From: a virus
Reading direction: 5' to 3' (one strand)
IMG/VR virus record: IMGVR_UViG_3300037502_002067
Coordinates: 1-39,839 of that record
DNA length: 39,839 nucleotides
Shown: positions 7,501 through 16,392 of the stretch, piece after piece
Numbering within the stretch: position 1 is the first letter of the stretch
Layout of the letters: each line of letters starts with the position of its first letter
Made by a program: the position numbers and the translations under genes
The notes under the pieces: model-generated
Databases searched by the model: none
Told to the model about the DNA's origin: nothing
Seen by the model: the letters and a program-made list of their open reading frames with translations, nothing else

Positions 7501-10500
7501 TCTTCGCGTAAAGGCTCTGACGTGTTCTCGGATGTTCTCACCGTCTGATTAAAACCGCGCTCTAAACGGTCGCCATTTACAGGCAATTCACCTTGCATGG
7601 TCGGCTCGTCGATGTTCATAGGCATTTCATCAAACAACTCGTCACCCGTAGCAAATTCAGGCGGATTTTGACGAATATTTTCGGCAAAGTCAGGTTGATT
7701 GATAGGAGCCGATGTTCCTGCTGTGCGTACAGGTGGTGCAGTCGGCGTTTCCGTAGCAGGTGATTCTGTTTGAATTGGTTCGTCAACTTGCGCACTAGGA
7801 GCCTCGTTAGTTGGCATAGCAACTTCCTCTGCTTGACCTGTCACCGTCTGTTGCGCCTGTGTCTGCGCTTCGTTTCTTGACGGTAAATTGTCCATCACAT
7901 TCGCAGGTGTAGGTTTTGCTTGTGCTTGTGGTAAAACGGTCTCTTTCGGTGTCTGAACAGGCTTCGCTTGTGGTGCAGTCGCTTCTTCCAATCGAATCGG
8001 TTCCACGTCCGGCACGACACGATCGGGGTATATCTCATTCATGTAGTCATTTAGCAACTTGTCAAAGTCTACCTGTTCGCCTTTAATGTCGCGAATCATA
8101 GACGCTAACTCACTGTCAGGCAAGTCACCTATTAAACCTAGACGATTATCAACAACATCTTTTGATAATTGAACAAGTTGTTCGTCGATATTCTCAATTT
8201 CATTTTTTAATCTGTTGATGATTTTTACAGGGTTTTCATCACCCATTTCCTTCAAAATTCCTGCGAGTCTATCTTTGATTTTTCTTTCATCTGCAAGCGA
8301 ACCGTATGGATTTCCATCTAATGCCGCTTCAAATGTAGTTTGCGCGTTATATATTTGATCTTCTGTGTTTGAAAAAAAGTCAGCAGAATCAGACCTTTGC
8401 GAATATTCATCAGAAACGCCATATATATCCCAACCTAATTCTTGACGGACATGTTCATTAAAATAATCCCTATCTAAACTTTGCCTGCGTCCATTTTTGA
8501 AACTTCTACTTGGTTTCAAAATAACATAACCGTGCGCCCAAGCAGGTATATCTTCCATTTTTAACGCTTTCCGTTTCTTTCTAAACCAGTAATAATCTTC
8601 TTCGGACGCATAAATATGAATTTTTTTACCCGTCTCTTTTACAAACTGAACCAACATGCGCGCAAGTGAATCGTTATCTGTTTGCGCACCACTTAAAATT
8701 TTGTATTCTTCTTCGACACCTTCTTGAATTTCTCTCAATTCTTTTTCTTGTACTTCGATTTGTTTTTCCAACATATCTTTCCTTGATTCAAGCGAACGAT
8801 AAGCGTCGGCAGATTCAGGAAAAAATTTTTCAATTAAATAACCACTGAACATTTCTGTATCTGTTGGATAAACAACGGATTCACCTAAACTCAAAAAAGG
8901 GTCTAAATCATCAGGATTGTAATCAGCATCTTTTACGATTTCTGGTCTTGATAGATATTCAACTGTTCTAGGTTTAATTTCTTCTATTGCAGAAACTAAT
9001 TCTTCTATTTGTTCTATTTTTCGTTGAATATCAATGTAAGACTGTTCCTTTGTCAATTTTACACTTGCAAATTGACGTTTCTTTTTTGCCAGTGTCGATG
9101 CCTTTTTAACACTTAAAGGTATCATTTTCTCGTACAAATTCATGCTTTTAATTAATTCATCAACTGTCATACCTAAACGCTGTGCAACCGTTCCAATCGG
9201 AATGCTACCTTTTTTGAATATAGAAGGTGCTTTTTGTCCGCGCCCAAACTTGATGCCTCCACCTTCTCTAGTTAAAGCGTTCACCGTTTGAACTAACTTC
9301 ACCCATTCGTCATATTCTCGAACAGCACGCTCGATGTTTTGTTCATTAGTACGGTACTCTTCTTTCTGACGAATTAAATCTTTACGATTATTCTGAAGTT
9401 CTTTCAATCTTGCATCTGCATCGGAAATTATTTTTTCAGACTTCTTTTGCACATTTGTTTGATAATCAACTACATTGTCAATCACATACTCGATACGCCC
9501 GTTTCTATCAACCGGAACATCCTCATACGGCAGTTCTTGTCTTGCACGTTGCTCTGCTAAAACTTCATTGACCTGCGGGTTCTCAATGTCCGCTTGGTTC
9601 CAAAAGTCTGTGTAGTCTGCACGCTTTGCATCTGCTCTCTGTTGTAGCACCGTAGCAATGCGCTCCGCAGCCGTTTGACGTTGCTGTGCTTGTTGCTCTC
9701 TGTTCGCCACTACACGATCGCGCAGGTTGCGAACGCTTTGCCCGCGCTGTTCAGGCGATGATTGAACCAAACGATTGAGTTCATTCATCACTTCTTCCAT
9801 GCGATTGTTGATGCCATCCACTTGCTCGTCCGTCAATCTCGAACGCAGTTCAGGGTTTGTCAGTTGCGCGTTCAAACGGTCATATTCATCTACTAAAAAC
9901 TGTTCCGAACGATTCTTTATAGTTTCTGCGTCCAATCTTGTTGCAATAACATTGTTGTTTGAGAATTGAAGTGGTAATGAATCGGGTTTACTACCGTATT
10001 GCGACATGGATTCTTTGCGCATAGCGTCTAAATCAATGCCGTTTCTACGCGCAATCAAACTTGCCAACCCTCGTCTGTTTGACGCAATAGTTCTTACTAC
10101 ATCCGCCAACTGTGATTCATTCAACATTCTGACATCCGTGAAATTAACCGGCCCATTATACAGAGCGCGATATGTACTCACGATATTGCGCAAAGCGTCA
10201 GGTGATTCCAAGCGGTTCATATAAGCAACCAATTTATCCGCTTCATTCAAATACTGCTGTTCCAAACGAATGAACTCTTCCGTTTGCTTTGGCGGTGCAG
10301 GGAGTTCCATTGGTTTTGTTTCAATCGGTTTTACTTTTGCATCCACCAGTTTATTGAAGTTCACTGTGCCATTAGAGCGGTTTTGCAATTTGCCCATGAC
10401 ATCTTCATAGTTTTTCTTCGCAACGTCCAATTCATCGAATTTCTTTGTTACTTTTTCAATCACTTTTTCATCTGTTCCAAACTTCTTCAAGTTTTGAACA

Positions 10501-11804
10501 ATCTCGCCAACACGTTTATGTTCCGCATCCAACTTTGCGTAGTCGTCTACAATCTTGTTAACCTCGTCTGGTGATGAAAGAATGCGATCAAATTCTTTGT
10601 TTTGTTTTTTGGTATTCCGAATATCTGTTATTTTCTTTATTCCAACTTGCGCACCAACAATACCCGTACCCAAAACAAGTCCAAACGCCGCGTCCGCAGC
10701 CACTTTCTTCGCACGTTCGCCAATCGTCTGCTTTCCATCTTCCCTTGTATCAATCGCCGCATCAAACGCTTCGTCTGTGATACCGTAAGCGGTTCCTGCA
10801 ATCGTGTCAGCAGTAAGTTCTGAAGCAATATCCTTTTTCATGCGCTGTTTTGCTGTGTCCTCTGCTGTCGCTTTGAACAGTTTAGGCGCAACCTTTTCAA
10901 GTCCTGCTTTCACTGGTCTCATGGCAGGTAAAATCGGTGCAATCGAACCGCCCATTTTTGATACGTTGTACGGCGAATACCACGCTTCACGTTGCCTTGC
11001 TTCCGTCTTGTACGGCATTCCCTGCAACTTGTCCGTAATGCCAAACGTAGCACCAGACGCAAACCCTTCAATCACGTCTTGCGTGACTTTCTGCGGTTTT
11101 GATTTACCAATTCCGTATATGGAAATTTCGTCTTGTTTACTTGCTTGGTCTCGGTAGTATTTAATCGTCTTTTCACGACGTTCTTTTGGCGTTTTCTGCC
11201 ACCAATCTTTGAACGCATCATACAACTTCTTTTGTTCTTTTTGTGACTTCCTTTGGCTGTCTGTCATGCCTTGATAAGGGTCTGTTGGTCTTTGTTTTTC
11301 GTCTTTACCGATGTTCGGAGGAAACGACTTGCCAATCTCGTCAAATTTCTTTTCAAGAAACGCAGGATTTGCACCTGTGCTTGACTTAAATCGCGACTCA
11401 AAAAACGGTTTCCCTTCATCTAACTTCCTCTTCGTATCATCCGTAATGTACTTGATTAAGTCGATGTACGGCAAGTTTGACTTGTCTGCCGGCCCAATCT
11501 TCGGCGTGTTTTTTTTCATTGCTTTCGTATCTCTTGCCAATTCTTCTTTTGTCGGCATCGGATTTGAAAGCGCGGCAAAGCCTGTTAATGGCTTCATCGG
11601 TTTTGTTGGTGTTGTAGGCTTTGGTTTTGGTGTATCTAAAGAAGTTGTCGGCTTTGGTATAGGATTTTGCTTTGCTTTTTGTAGTTGTTGTTGAAAAGGT
11701 GATGCAGGTGCGCTTGTCGGCACATTCGGTGTCGATTGTGTTGGTTTCACAACACCCTTTTTTTGTTGCATTGCTTTTTGCAACTGTTTTTGAAAATCAG
11801 ACAT
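4518..11804 (-). CDS. Giant virion protein, 2428 aa, probable internal/ejection protein
   Basis: The largest gene. A Pro/Lys/Gln-rich N-terminus (about 1-110, repeated FQKQLQKA) leads into a long helical and coiled-coil body. A Pro/Gln/Thr-rich linker spans about residues 1270-1400. The C-terminal third (about 1830-2150) contains a conserved-looking block, NTKTLIRNVLGNELFWVTEK, with hydrophobic segments such as GFTAVGYYLAGLGIL. That block resembles the large polyvalent protein-associated domains of podoviruses; the exact domain is unverified. Late position, size and absence of a tape measure suggest a protein packed in the head and ejected with DNA. The ATG at 11804 has AGGAG eight bases away. 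Residues about 775-1215 come from clearly more AT-rich DNA than the rest, suggesting an exchanged module. Confidence 0.85.
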   Translation of the reverse strand: MSDFQKQLQKAMQQKKGVVKPTQSTPNVPTSAPASPFQQQLQKAKQNPIPKPTTSLDTPKPKPTTPTKPMKPLTGFAALSNPMPTKEELARDTKAMKKNTPKIGPADKSNLPYIDLIKYITDDTKRKLDEGKPFFESRFKSSTGANPAFLEKKFDEIGKSFPPNIGKDEKQRPTDPYQGMTDSQRKSQKEQKKLYDAFKDWWQKTPKERREKTIKYYRDQASKQDEISIYGIGKSKPQKVTQDVIEGFASGATFGITDKLQGMPYKTEARQREAWYSPYNVSKMGGSIAPILPAMRPVKAGLEKVAPKLFKATAEDTAKQRMKKDIASELTADTIAGTAYGITDEAFDAAIDTREDGKQTIGERAKKVAADAAFGLVLGTGIVGAQVGIKKITDIRNTKKQNKEFDRILSSPDEVNKIVDDYAKLDAEHKRVGEIVQNLKKFGTDEKVIEKVTKKFDELDVAKKNYEDVMGKLQNRSNGTVNFNKLVDAKVKPIETKPMELPAPPKQTEEFIRLEQQYLNEADKLVAYMNRLESPDALRNIVSTYRALYNGPVNFTDVRMLNESQLADVVRTIASNRRGLASLIARRNGIDLDAMRKESMSQYGSKPDSLPLQFSNNNVIATRLDAETIKNRSEQFLVDEYDRLNAQLTNPELRSRLTDEQVDGINNRMEEVMNELNRLVQSSPEQRGQSVRNLRDRVVANREQQAQQRQTAAERIATVLQQRADAKRADYTDFWNQADIENPQVNEVLAEQRARQELPYEDVPVDRNGRIEYVIDNVVDYQTNVQKKSEKIISDADARLKELQNNRKDLIRQKEEYRTNEQNIERAVREYDEWVKLVQTVNALTREGGGIKFGRGQKAPSIFKKGSIPIGTVAQRLGMTVDELIKSMNLYEKMIPLSVKKASTLAKKKRQFASVKLTKEQSYIDIQRKIEQIEELVSAIEEIKPRTVEYLSRPEIVKDADYNPDDLDPFLSLGESVVYPTDTEMFSGYLIEKFFPESADAYRSLESRKDMLEKQIEVQEKELREIQEGVEEEYKILSGAQTDNDSLARMLVQFVKETGKKIHIYASEEDYYWFRKKRKALKMEDIPAWAHGYVILKPSRSFKNGRRQSLDRDYFNEHVRQELGWDIYGVSDEYSQRSDSADFFSNTEDQIYNAQTTFEAALDGNPYGSLADERKIKDRLAGILKEMGDENPVKIINRLKNEIENIDEQLVQLSKDVVDNRLGLIGDLPDSELASMIRDIKGEQVDFDKLLNDYMNEIYPDRVVPDVEPIRLEEATAPQAKPVQTPKETVLPQAQAKPTPANVMDNLPSRNEAQTQAQQTVTGQAEEVAMPTNEAPSAQVDEPIQTESPATETPTAPPVRTAGTSAPINQPDFAENIRQNPPEFATGDELFDEMPMNIDEPTMQGELPVNGDRLERGFNQTVRTSENTSEPLREDLQRQTDENETADLIDNPNWYARQSNSVLMLRADALLRTFKNKDGTIDYESAKNFLNKKRYILDVDNALAQKLIKHYEKEAMEAKGVNPDQYDRAMNSLMEVVNRIAPAGTELGRAVQAFSIYNKLDVDGILLMAQKAVNKRNQRRKFTKDGTLEDVAEPLMELANDLKKVDETKFLLDDVLELVKSKKAGEPLTEAEADLLQRFEQQVKELEDVLPNKPSNEETINIVEEIEPRLRTRDALLVYLNAMADEARKRLNKNKNTLNANPIGPWKDMIIIGANWMAKGVVRFADFSESALKEFGEAIRPRLTQLYKDSSKRFRKEQGLPTMTAVERAVNKAIRERKLGAEEADNLIQMATELAHYNDMSRVELLGDLQIALRNIEGVSFLRKLATAQTIAQLLNTKTLIRNVLGNELFWVTEKISKMLAVPIDMVASKMTGRAREIYFFTGNQESYWKNWFIGAKAGWKGYNPGGIATQYDLDSQVFTSAWNPLTYLEKALGVTLRSFDYASYRRAYGEAHASWAQGLASQEGLTGEAMKQRMKEIMATADNEVQAIFDQYGKYMTFQDETLLAQTFVKAKQAMNFNQDFGIGDLVLKYPFTPANLLMRAIDFSPVGIFRGLYQIGAATMRASKLGVTRGQALDKRKFVEQLSRGITGTMGFTAVGYYLAGLGILTGAPDPDAEVKQLQRSVGIAPYQVNFSALQRWVFSGFDREQAKRQDGDTMINYDWMQPVAVSLAIGTNLDKAEKEWMKDEKMGSVGSYFTGMWDAFDAGVTTLFQQPLIQGVTRLFTTYPGDTPTDKFIDVAAGLPSSFVPTAVNQARTLEDNQKRLTFDNTNKLAPFYTKVVDRLPFASRSLPVEYDGLGKPVEKYQDGSNNLFNVLLNPAFVTQYKGDPSAKTALEYIERTGVKSSAPRIPDKKMDDGTKLSREEYSNLLKLTGDYQNYYLDYYNDYLKALPKNAYSEALRKKIYENAMRQANAEASLMFDIQRGKVKP

Positions 11805-11815
11805 CTGCATCACTC

Positions 11816-13402
11816 CTAGTTAACAAATCCGTACCAAGTAATCATATCATCATACATTGCTTCTTTATCCTCTTGACTAATTTTTTGTCTATTCACATAA
11901 AGCGCGATATTACTTTTTCCAATCTCTTCTTTCTTTCTCCAATCCGAGCCAGTTGGCACACCTTTTGTTGGTTTGAAATTAGCATCCCAACGCGCACCTA
12001 GATTGTAAGTCTGATACAGATACTTCTTTTCGGAATAATTCAAATTACTGTTGTTAATCATGTTTTTAACTGTCTTTTTCGATGTGTTGTCTAAATCTTT
12101 TATACTCACGTTGTTATGGATAGAAACTTTGTTTTTATTATCTGAATTACCCGACATAATAACTGGTAAATTTGGACCTGAATCCGAACCACCCATTTTA
12201 ATTCTTTGGCGAATCATATCATCTACCATTTTCACGCTACCAAAATTGATGCTTTGTTTCCCTGATGTAGCAGGTGCATCCGTTCCTTTTTTGGAACCAC
12301 CGCCACCACCGCCACCACCGCCACCAGACGAGCCTTTTGCTTTGCGATCAAGATTTTTTTGTGTGGAGTCGTGTTTGAGTTTTTTGTCATTTTCGGCAGA
12401 CAAAAATTTACGTTGTTTATCATTTTCAATTTCGCGAGCCTTTAATTCGTTTGCAGATAAAGTTGTTTTCAAATTGCGGTCACTTTCTGCAATAGACTCT
12501 CTTGAACCAATTTGATCTGAATTTATTTTTTCTCTTGAAGAACGGTCTTTTGCCGATTCGTCGCTTTTCCAATTTCGTTCTTCTATCAAGGCTTGACGTT
12601 TACGTTCCGCTTCGCGTTCCGCTAAAGTTTTCATTCCTGCCACTTGTTTGTACATATCATCCGTGTTCACAGTCGTTTTCACTTGAATGCCATATAATTT
12701 TGAAAGAGCATCTGCAACCGATTTTCTTTGTTTTTCTGCATTTTCCACAATATTTTGCATCGAAGCCGTATTATCTTTTTCTATTCCGTATACAGCAGCC
12801 AAACTTTGAACATTATCCTGCCACGTCTGACGCTTCATCTGTTCACCTTGCATATAGCGGTTGTACGCGCGCTCTTCTAGTTGAGGAGCAATCTCGGTGT
12901 TGAATCGTCTTGTTTCGTCCGCCACAATCTGATTCGCTCTGTCAGACGTTCCTCTGCTTCGGTACATGCCTCTTGCACTCGCGTTTTCCATGTTTTGACG
13001 GAGCATATTGTCCAAACCGCGCTGATAATTTGCAGTCGCAGCCTGAAACGCAGGGTCGCTTGCTTGATTGTATTGAAACACGCCCGGCTTATATCCTTGC
13101 GTGAGAGTATTCACGTATCGGTCTCTTGCGCTCTGTTCTGAACGCTGTGCGCTTCCTAAATTGGCACGGTTAAACGTATCATCCAGCACTTCGTCATCAA
13201 ATTTTGTACCCGTTTGAACCTGCTTTGGCGCACTGTAACCTGTTGTGTCTGATAGACGAACAGGCTGATATTGCTTTGTGTATGTCGGCGTTCCTTTTCC
13301 GTAGTCCACACCGTTCACTTTCACCGTCTTTGTATTTGCGTCATACACCACGTCGTTCGGGTTTAATCCTTTTTTCTTTGCCCAATCACGAATATTCACC
13401 AT
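11816..13402 (-). CDS. Internal virion / tail-associated protein with poly-Gly linker
   Basis: A 528-aa protein. The N-terminal 45 residues (VNIRDWAKKKGLNPNDVVYD, then a short beta motif) resemble the small repeat found at the start of many Gram-positive phage structural proteins. The middle (about 70-350) is charged, Gln/Arg/Glu-rich and helical, with long coiled-coil stretches. A run of ten or so glycines at about 359-369 links it to the C-terminal domain (SINFGSVKMVDDM to the end). The start at 13402 is chosen for GAGGTG about nine bases away; an ATG at 13423 overlaps the previous stop and has no site. It lies directly before the giant protein, and the two probably work together inside the virion. 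No enzymatic motif is seen. Confidence 0.75.
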   Translation of the reverse strand: MVNIRDWAKKKGLNPNDVVYDANTKTVKVNGVDYGKGTPTYTKQYQPVRLSDTTGYSAPKQVQTGTKFDDEVLDDTFNRANLGSAQRSEQSARDRYVNTLTQGYKPGVFQYNQASDPAFQAATANYQRGLDNMLRQNMENASARGMYRSRGTSDRANQIVADETRRFNTEIAPQLEERAYNRYMQGEQMKRQTWQDNVQSLAAVYGIEKDNTASMQNIVENAEKQRKSVADALSKLYGIQVKTTVNTDDMYKQVAGMKTLAEREAERKRQALIEERNWKSDESAKDRSSREKINSDQIGSRESIAESDRNLKTTLSANELKAREIENDKQRKFLSAENDKKLKHDSTQKNLDRKAKGSSGGGGGGGGGGSKKGTDAPATSGKQSINFGSVKMVDDMIRQRIKMGGSDSGPNLPVIMSGNSDNKNKVSIHNNVSIKDLDNTSKKTVKNMINNSNLNYSEKKYLYQTYNLGARWDANFKPTKGVPTGSDWRKKEEIGKSNIALYVNRQKISQEDKEAMYDDMITWYGFVN

Positions 13403-13415
13403 GTTTCCCACCACC

Positions 13416-13724
13416 TCATCCATTCAGAATGTTGAAGTCCCTTAACTTCTGCAAAAGCGCATTAAAATCGTTTTTCAAGTCTGTTATGTTTACCGCTACT
13501 GAATCACTTTGCGCCACCGTTCCGATCGCTGTGCCATCGCCAAACTTGACCGTTCCGCTAAATGTCACGTTGCCTGTTACCGTTCCGATAGACTTCACGT
13601 TTTCACCGTCTAAATTGCCGTTTAACAGCCATTCTAGTTCCCTTTGCAGTCTTGCCATTGCGTCTGCAATGTCGCGAGTAGAAGCGTTTTCCGGCACGTT
13701 TACGTTCAATCTCACTGTTGGCAT
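13416..13724 (-). CDS. Small structural protein, head-fibre-like
   Basis: A 102-aa protein with a three-part pattern: an N-terminal strand plus helix (VRLNVNVPENASTRDIADAMARLQRE), a Gly/Thr/Val-rich middle of short beta repeats (GTVTGNVTFSGTVKFGDGTA), and a C-terminal coiled coil (ITDLKNDFNALLQKLRDFNIL). This beta-plus-coiled-coil layout is typical of trimeric fibre or decoration proteins, such as head-fibre proteins of Gram-positive phages. Start at 13724 with GAGGTGA. It lies between the tail hub protein and the internal protein genes. Confidence 0.7.
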   Translation of the reverse strand: MPTVRLNVNVPENASTRDIADAMARLQRELEWLLNGNLDGENVKSIGTVTGNVTFSGTVKFGDGTAIGTVAQSDSVAVNITDLKNDFNALLQKLRDFNILNG

Positions 13725-13732
13725 AATTCACC

Positions 13733-15163
13733 TCATGAAAGCGGAAGAACACGCGCTTCACGAATCAGTTCGTGAATCGTGACTTGTCCCACACCGCTCA
13801 ATTTTAAGCGCAATACTTTTGCGTTTGGCGCAACTGTTGTCCGTATCGGTATGCGCACATTTGTCAGTGCTGTGCCATTGAAGTTCTGCACATAATCAAA
13901 ATCACTTGCTTGATTGCCTGTTTCCTTCTTGCTGATGTACGCATGAACCAATACACCTGTTGTCATGTCTGCCGTCAACCATAAACGATTGAAGCGCAAA
14001 CGCTGTGCAAGCGCACCTGTATTGAACGGCTTTGATACCCATTCCCAAGCAATAGCATTGTTGCTCGCACCGTATTCGTACACAAAACCGTTTGTCGATA
14101 AGAAGGAAATGTTGTTCGCATTGAACATCATGCTCTTTACGTTCAAACCGTTCCACTCGTACCAGACGTTGTAGACACTGTGCCAAACAAGCAGCACATC
14201 GTCACCAAGACTGACAAACAAGCGTTTGCCATCTGTCTCCACCGAACACTTTGCAAAGTTGTTCAAATTCCAATTCACACGGTCAAAATAAACGTCTACC
14301 ACTTCACTGATTTTGCGCGGCCTTCCGCCTGTGTACGCATACACGCCTTTTTTGTCTAGAAAATACGTCACACCTTCAAGCGTAGCCACTGACTTGTGAT
14401 TCACGCATCCAATGTCTTTGGCGACTTCTACCGCGCTAAAATTCGCAGGTGTATTGCCAAACAGTTCATACATGGAGTTGCGTCTGAATATCGTCAGTTT
14501 TCCGTTTCCTGCCTTGAGTGCCGTGATGATGTCATCGTTGTTTGAACCAAGTTCAATTTCATCCGTCACGTTCGGTGAAGTGAAGTCATTCGGCAGTCCG
14601 TAGTCGCTCACATACAATTTGTTGCCATACGCACCGAAAAAGCGGTTGTCATACGTTTCGATCGCATGAAAATGTGCAGGTATTGCAATCGTACTAGAAG
14701 CGTTTCCGTCAAGCGAGAACATGGTTGGCAATCCCGAAAGCGTCACGCCAACAGCAGGAATACGCACCACATACACCTTGTCATTCCATACGGCGTAGTC
14801 AATGTCTGTAAAGCCTGTTAAGAACGCCGTATTGATTGTCGGCGCAATCGAACTCCATAACGGCGGAGTGCCATATGAATACATGTAAATTTTCTGTTCC
14901 AATGCACTGAATCCATACGTCAAACGGAACTGTCCTGCATCGAATGAACGTGTAATGCCTGCGATTGCGACAAAACTCGGTGATGTTGCCCCGACTTGCG
15001 CCACTGTCGGTCTGACCGTCATGGCAGGAAACAAGTCTGCGTCAAGGTTTTTCGCCACGGTCGCATACCCTTCATTAGCCGTGTACTTGTCCATTGTCGT
15101 CAAGCCTTTGAACTCTTTCAGCACTTGCAGGTTCTTCCTGCCCATAAAAGGGAAGTATTCCAT
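13733..15163 (-). CDS. Tail hub / stabilisation protein (P22 gp10-like)
   Basis: A 476-aa protein, almost entirely short beta strands in repeated blades (LSGLPTMFSLDG, YDNRFFGAYGNKLYVSDYG, VTYFLDKKGVYAYTGG, RFNRLWLTADM), as in the beta-propeller-like hub proteins of short-tailed phages. Position just after the adaptor gene is where P22-type phages encode the tail accessory factor that closes the portal channel and holds the spikes. Start at 15163, GGAGGG seven bases away. Assignment rests on gene order and fold pattern, not on a specific motif. Confidence 0.7.
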   Translation of the reverse strand: MEYFPFMGRKNLQVLKEFKGLTTMDKYTANEGYATVAKNLDADLFPAMTVRPTVAQVGATSPSFVAIAGITRSFDAGQFRLTYGFSALEQKIYMYSYGTPPLWSSIAPTINTAFLTGFTDIDYAVWNDKVYVVRIPAVGVTLSGLPTMFSLDGNASSTIAIPAHFHAIETYDNRFFGAYGNKLYVSDYGLPNDFTSPNVTDEIELGSNNDDIITALKAGNGKLTIFRRNSMYELFGNTPANFSAVEVAKDIGCVNHKSVATLEGVTYFLDKKGVYAYTGGRPRKISEVVDVYFDRVNWNLNNFAKCSVETDGKRLFVSLGDDVLLVWHSVYNVWYEWNGLNVKSMMFNANNISFLSTNGFVYEYGASNNAIAWEWVSKPFNTGALAQRLRFNRLWLTADMTTGVLVHAYISKKETGNQASDFDYVQNFNGTALTNVRIPIRTTVAPNAKVLRLKLSGVGQVTIHELIREARVLPLS

Positions 15164-15167
15164 CAGA

Positions 15168-15443
15168 TTACCCTCCTATCACAATCACCGTGTACTGATT
15201 TGTTGTCGGAGCCTGTGCAAACTTCACCTTCACGCTGTTGTCGTTCACAATCTCGACTTCCGCAAGTACAATCTCAAAGCCGTCTGTCTCATGCACCTGC
15301 ACAATCACCTTTGGCGAGTTGAAATTGTGCGTCACTGTAAAATCTAATGCACTCCCGTTACCAACCATCTGTGAGTACACAAACGCTTTCGGCGCGATGC
15401 TTTCCGACGCAAATAAATTCACAATCGCTTCTGACACAATCAT
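15168..15443 (-). CDS. Small tail protein sharing a C-terminal module with the fibre
   Basis: A 91-aa beta-rich protein. Its last 65 residues (FTVTHNFNSPKVIVQVHE to APTTNQYTVIVIGG) follow the same pattern as the C-terminus of the 357-aa tail fibre at 22636-23709 (IAHALNTQDVVVSIRD to APTLNQYRYTIIG): H-[AN]-[LF]-N, four strands, then [VI]-x-[FV]-x-x-AP-T-x-NQY and a final IG. This shared module suggests a common role in receptor binding or tail-tip assembly. The start ATG at 15443 overlaps the previous stop (ATGA); an in-frame ATG at 15452 is too close to its ribosome site. Confidence 0.75.
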   Translation of the reverse strand: MIVSEAIVNLFASESIAPKAFVYSQMVGNGSALDFTVTHNFNSPKVIVQVHETDGFEIVLAEVEIVNDNSVKVKFAQAPTTNQYTVIVIGG

Positions 15444-16018
15444 CCCCACCATTCCTCTCTGATTGTCGCTGGCACGTTCGGCTTGTTGTACTTCAAAAAC
15501 TCGTCCAAAAAGTAGTTGTATTGCGCCGCATATCCGTTCGCCGCGTCAAAGTCTTGAAAGTTTTCCGCAATCTCTTTACACGCGCCGTACACCAAGATGT
15601 TCTGAAACTCCTCGTCGATTTCAGGAACCATGCTTGTCGTCGCCCAATTCAACGTAGCAGGAATGTGATAATGGAATATCGTGATTTTTGTGTTCGCAAC
15701 TTGCTCTGGCACAATGCCGTATTTCCCGTCCACGTAAAAGTAGTACATCGCACCTGTCTCGTCCGCAATGTCCTTGTACGGATAACTCATGCCACCCACC
15801 ACAAAATCACGAATGTCGCCCGGTCTGATGATTTTTCCAAAATGCGTGTCGTCATACCACTTTTGCCCTGCAATCGTCGTGATTTCCGTGCGCACCAACT
15901 TCTTGAAAATGCGGAACACGCGCTTTTGTATGTCGTCCATTTTCTTCACAACTTTATCGTTCGGCATCCCGTGCGGATATTTCTCTTGAATCTCACTCAC
16001 CAACTCTGTCAGTGTCAC
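15440..16018 (-). CDS. Head-to-tail adaptor protein
   Basis: A 192-aa protein. The N-terminal half is helical (VSEIQEKYPHGMPNDKVVKKMDDIQKRVFRIFKK), followed by a beta region (YDDTHFGKIIRPGDIRDFVVGG) and a helical C-terminus (EEFQNILVYGACKEIAENFQDFDAA). Length, architecture and position after the capsid gene and before the tail hub match the adaptor ring (gp4 or gp6-like) that docks under the portal. Translation probably starts at GTG 16018 with GGAGGTG six bases away, rather than at the in-frame GTG at 16027, which lies inside that site. Confidence 0.72.
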   Translation of the reverse strand: MTLTELVSEIQEKYPHGMPNDKVVKKMDDIQKRVFRIFKKLVRTEITTIAGQKWYDDTHFGKIIRPGDIRDFVVGGMSYPYKDIADETGAMYYFYVDGKYGIVPEQVANTKITIFHYHIPATLNWATTSMVPEIDEEFQNILVYGACKEIAENFQDFDAANGYAAQYNYFLDEFLKYNKPNVPATIREEWWG

Positions 16019-16036
16019 GTCAGACACCTCCGTTCA

Positions 16037-16318
16037 TTAACAAAGTCCCGCGTCTTTTGCAATCTGCGCGATCGGTTCAGGCACTTCCACTTCTTTTCCG
16101 CGATGAATCTGATAACGATACCCGTTCAATACAATCAGTTCAGACGGCCATTCCACTTGTTTGCCAGACGCTTCAAGTGCTTCGAGTTTTTGACGCTCTT
16201 CCATCGGTAAATGAATCTTTATTTTCACTTTCGGTAATGTGTTCAGGTATTGCCCAAAACTCATAGTCTCTCTGTCAATCTGCGTATCGGATGTTGGTGC
16301 TGTTTTTGCTGTCGCCAT
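16037..16318 (-). CDS. Hypothetical small virion-module protein, 93 aa
   Basis: The first gene after the capsid terminator, with AAGGAGG in front of ATG 16318. The N-terminus is Ala/Thr-rich and disordered (MATAKTAPTSDTQIDRETM), then comes a compact alpha/beta region (KVKIKIHLPMEERQKLEALEASGKQVEWP, VLNGYRYQIHRGKEVEVP). Late-operon position between capsid and adaptor suggests a small structural or capsid-completion protein. Family not recognised. Confidence 0.65.
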   Translation of the reverse strand: MATAKTAPTSDTQIDRETMSFGQYLNTLPKVKIKIHLPMEERQKLEALEASGKQVEWPSELIVLNGYRYQIHRGKEVEVPEPIAQIAKDAGLC

Positions 16319-16337
16319 AAATAAAATCCTCCTTATA

Positions 16338-16368
16338 AATGAAAAGAAGGGAGCGTTTCGCTCCCTTC
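16338..16368 (-). terminator. Intrinsic terminator after the capsid gene
   Basis: A perfect 10-bp stem, GAAGGGAGCG (16346-16355) and CGCTCCCTTC (16359-16368), with a 3-base loop; on the minus strand it is followed by TTTTCATTT. It lies between the capsid stop and the next gene, so it would reduce transcription of the tail genes relative to capsid. Confidence 0.85.
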
Positions 16369-16392
16369 CCTTGATGCCTTACTTACTCGCTA

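Noticed and set aside
12051-12515. Plus-strand frame with a poly-Pro run
   Set aside because: It is the antisense shadow of the poly-Gly linker in the 528-aa virion protein, with no start signal.
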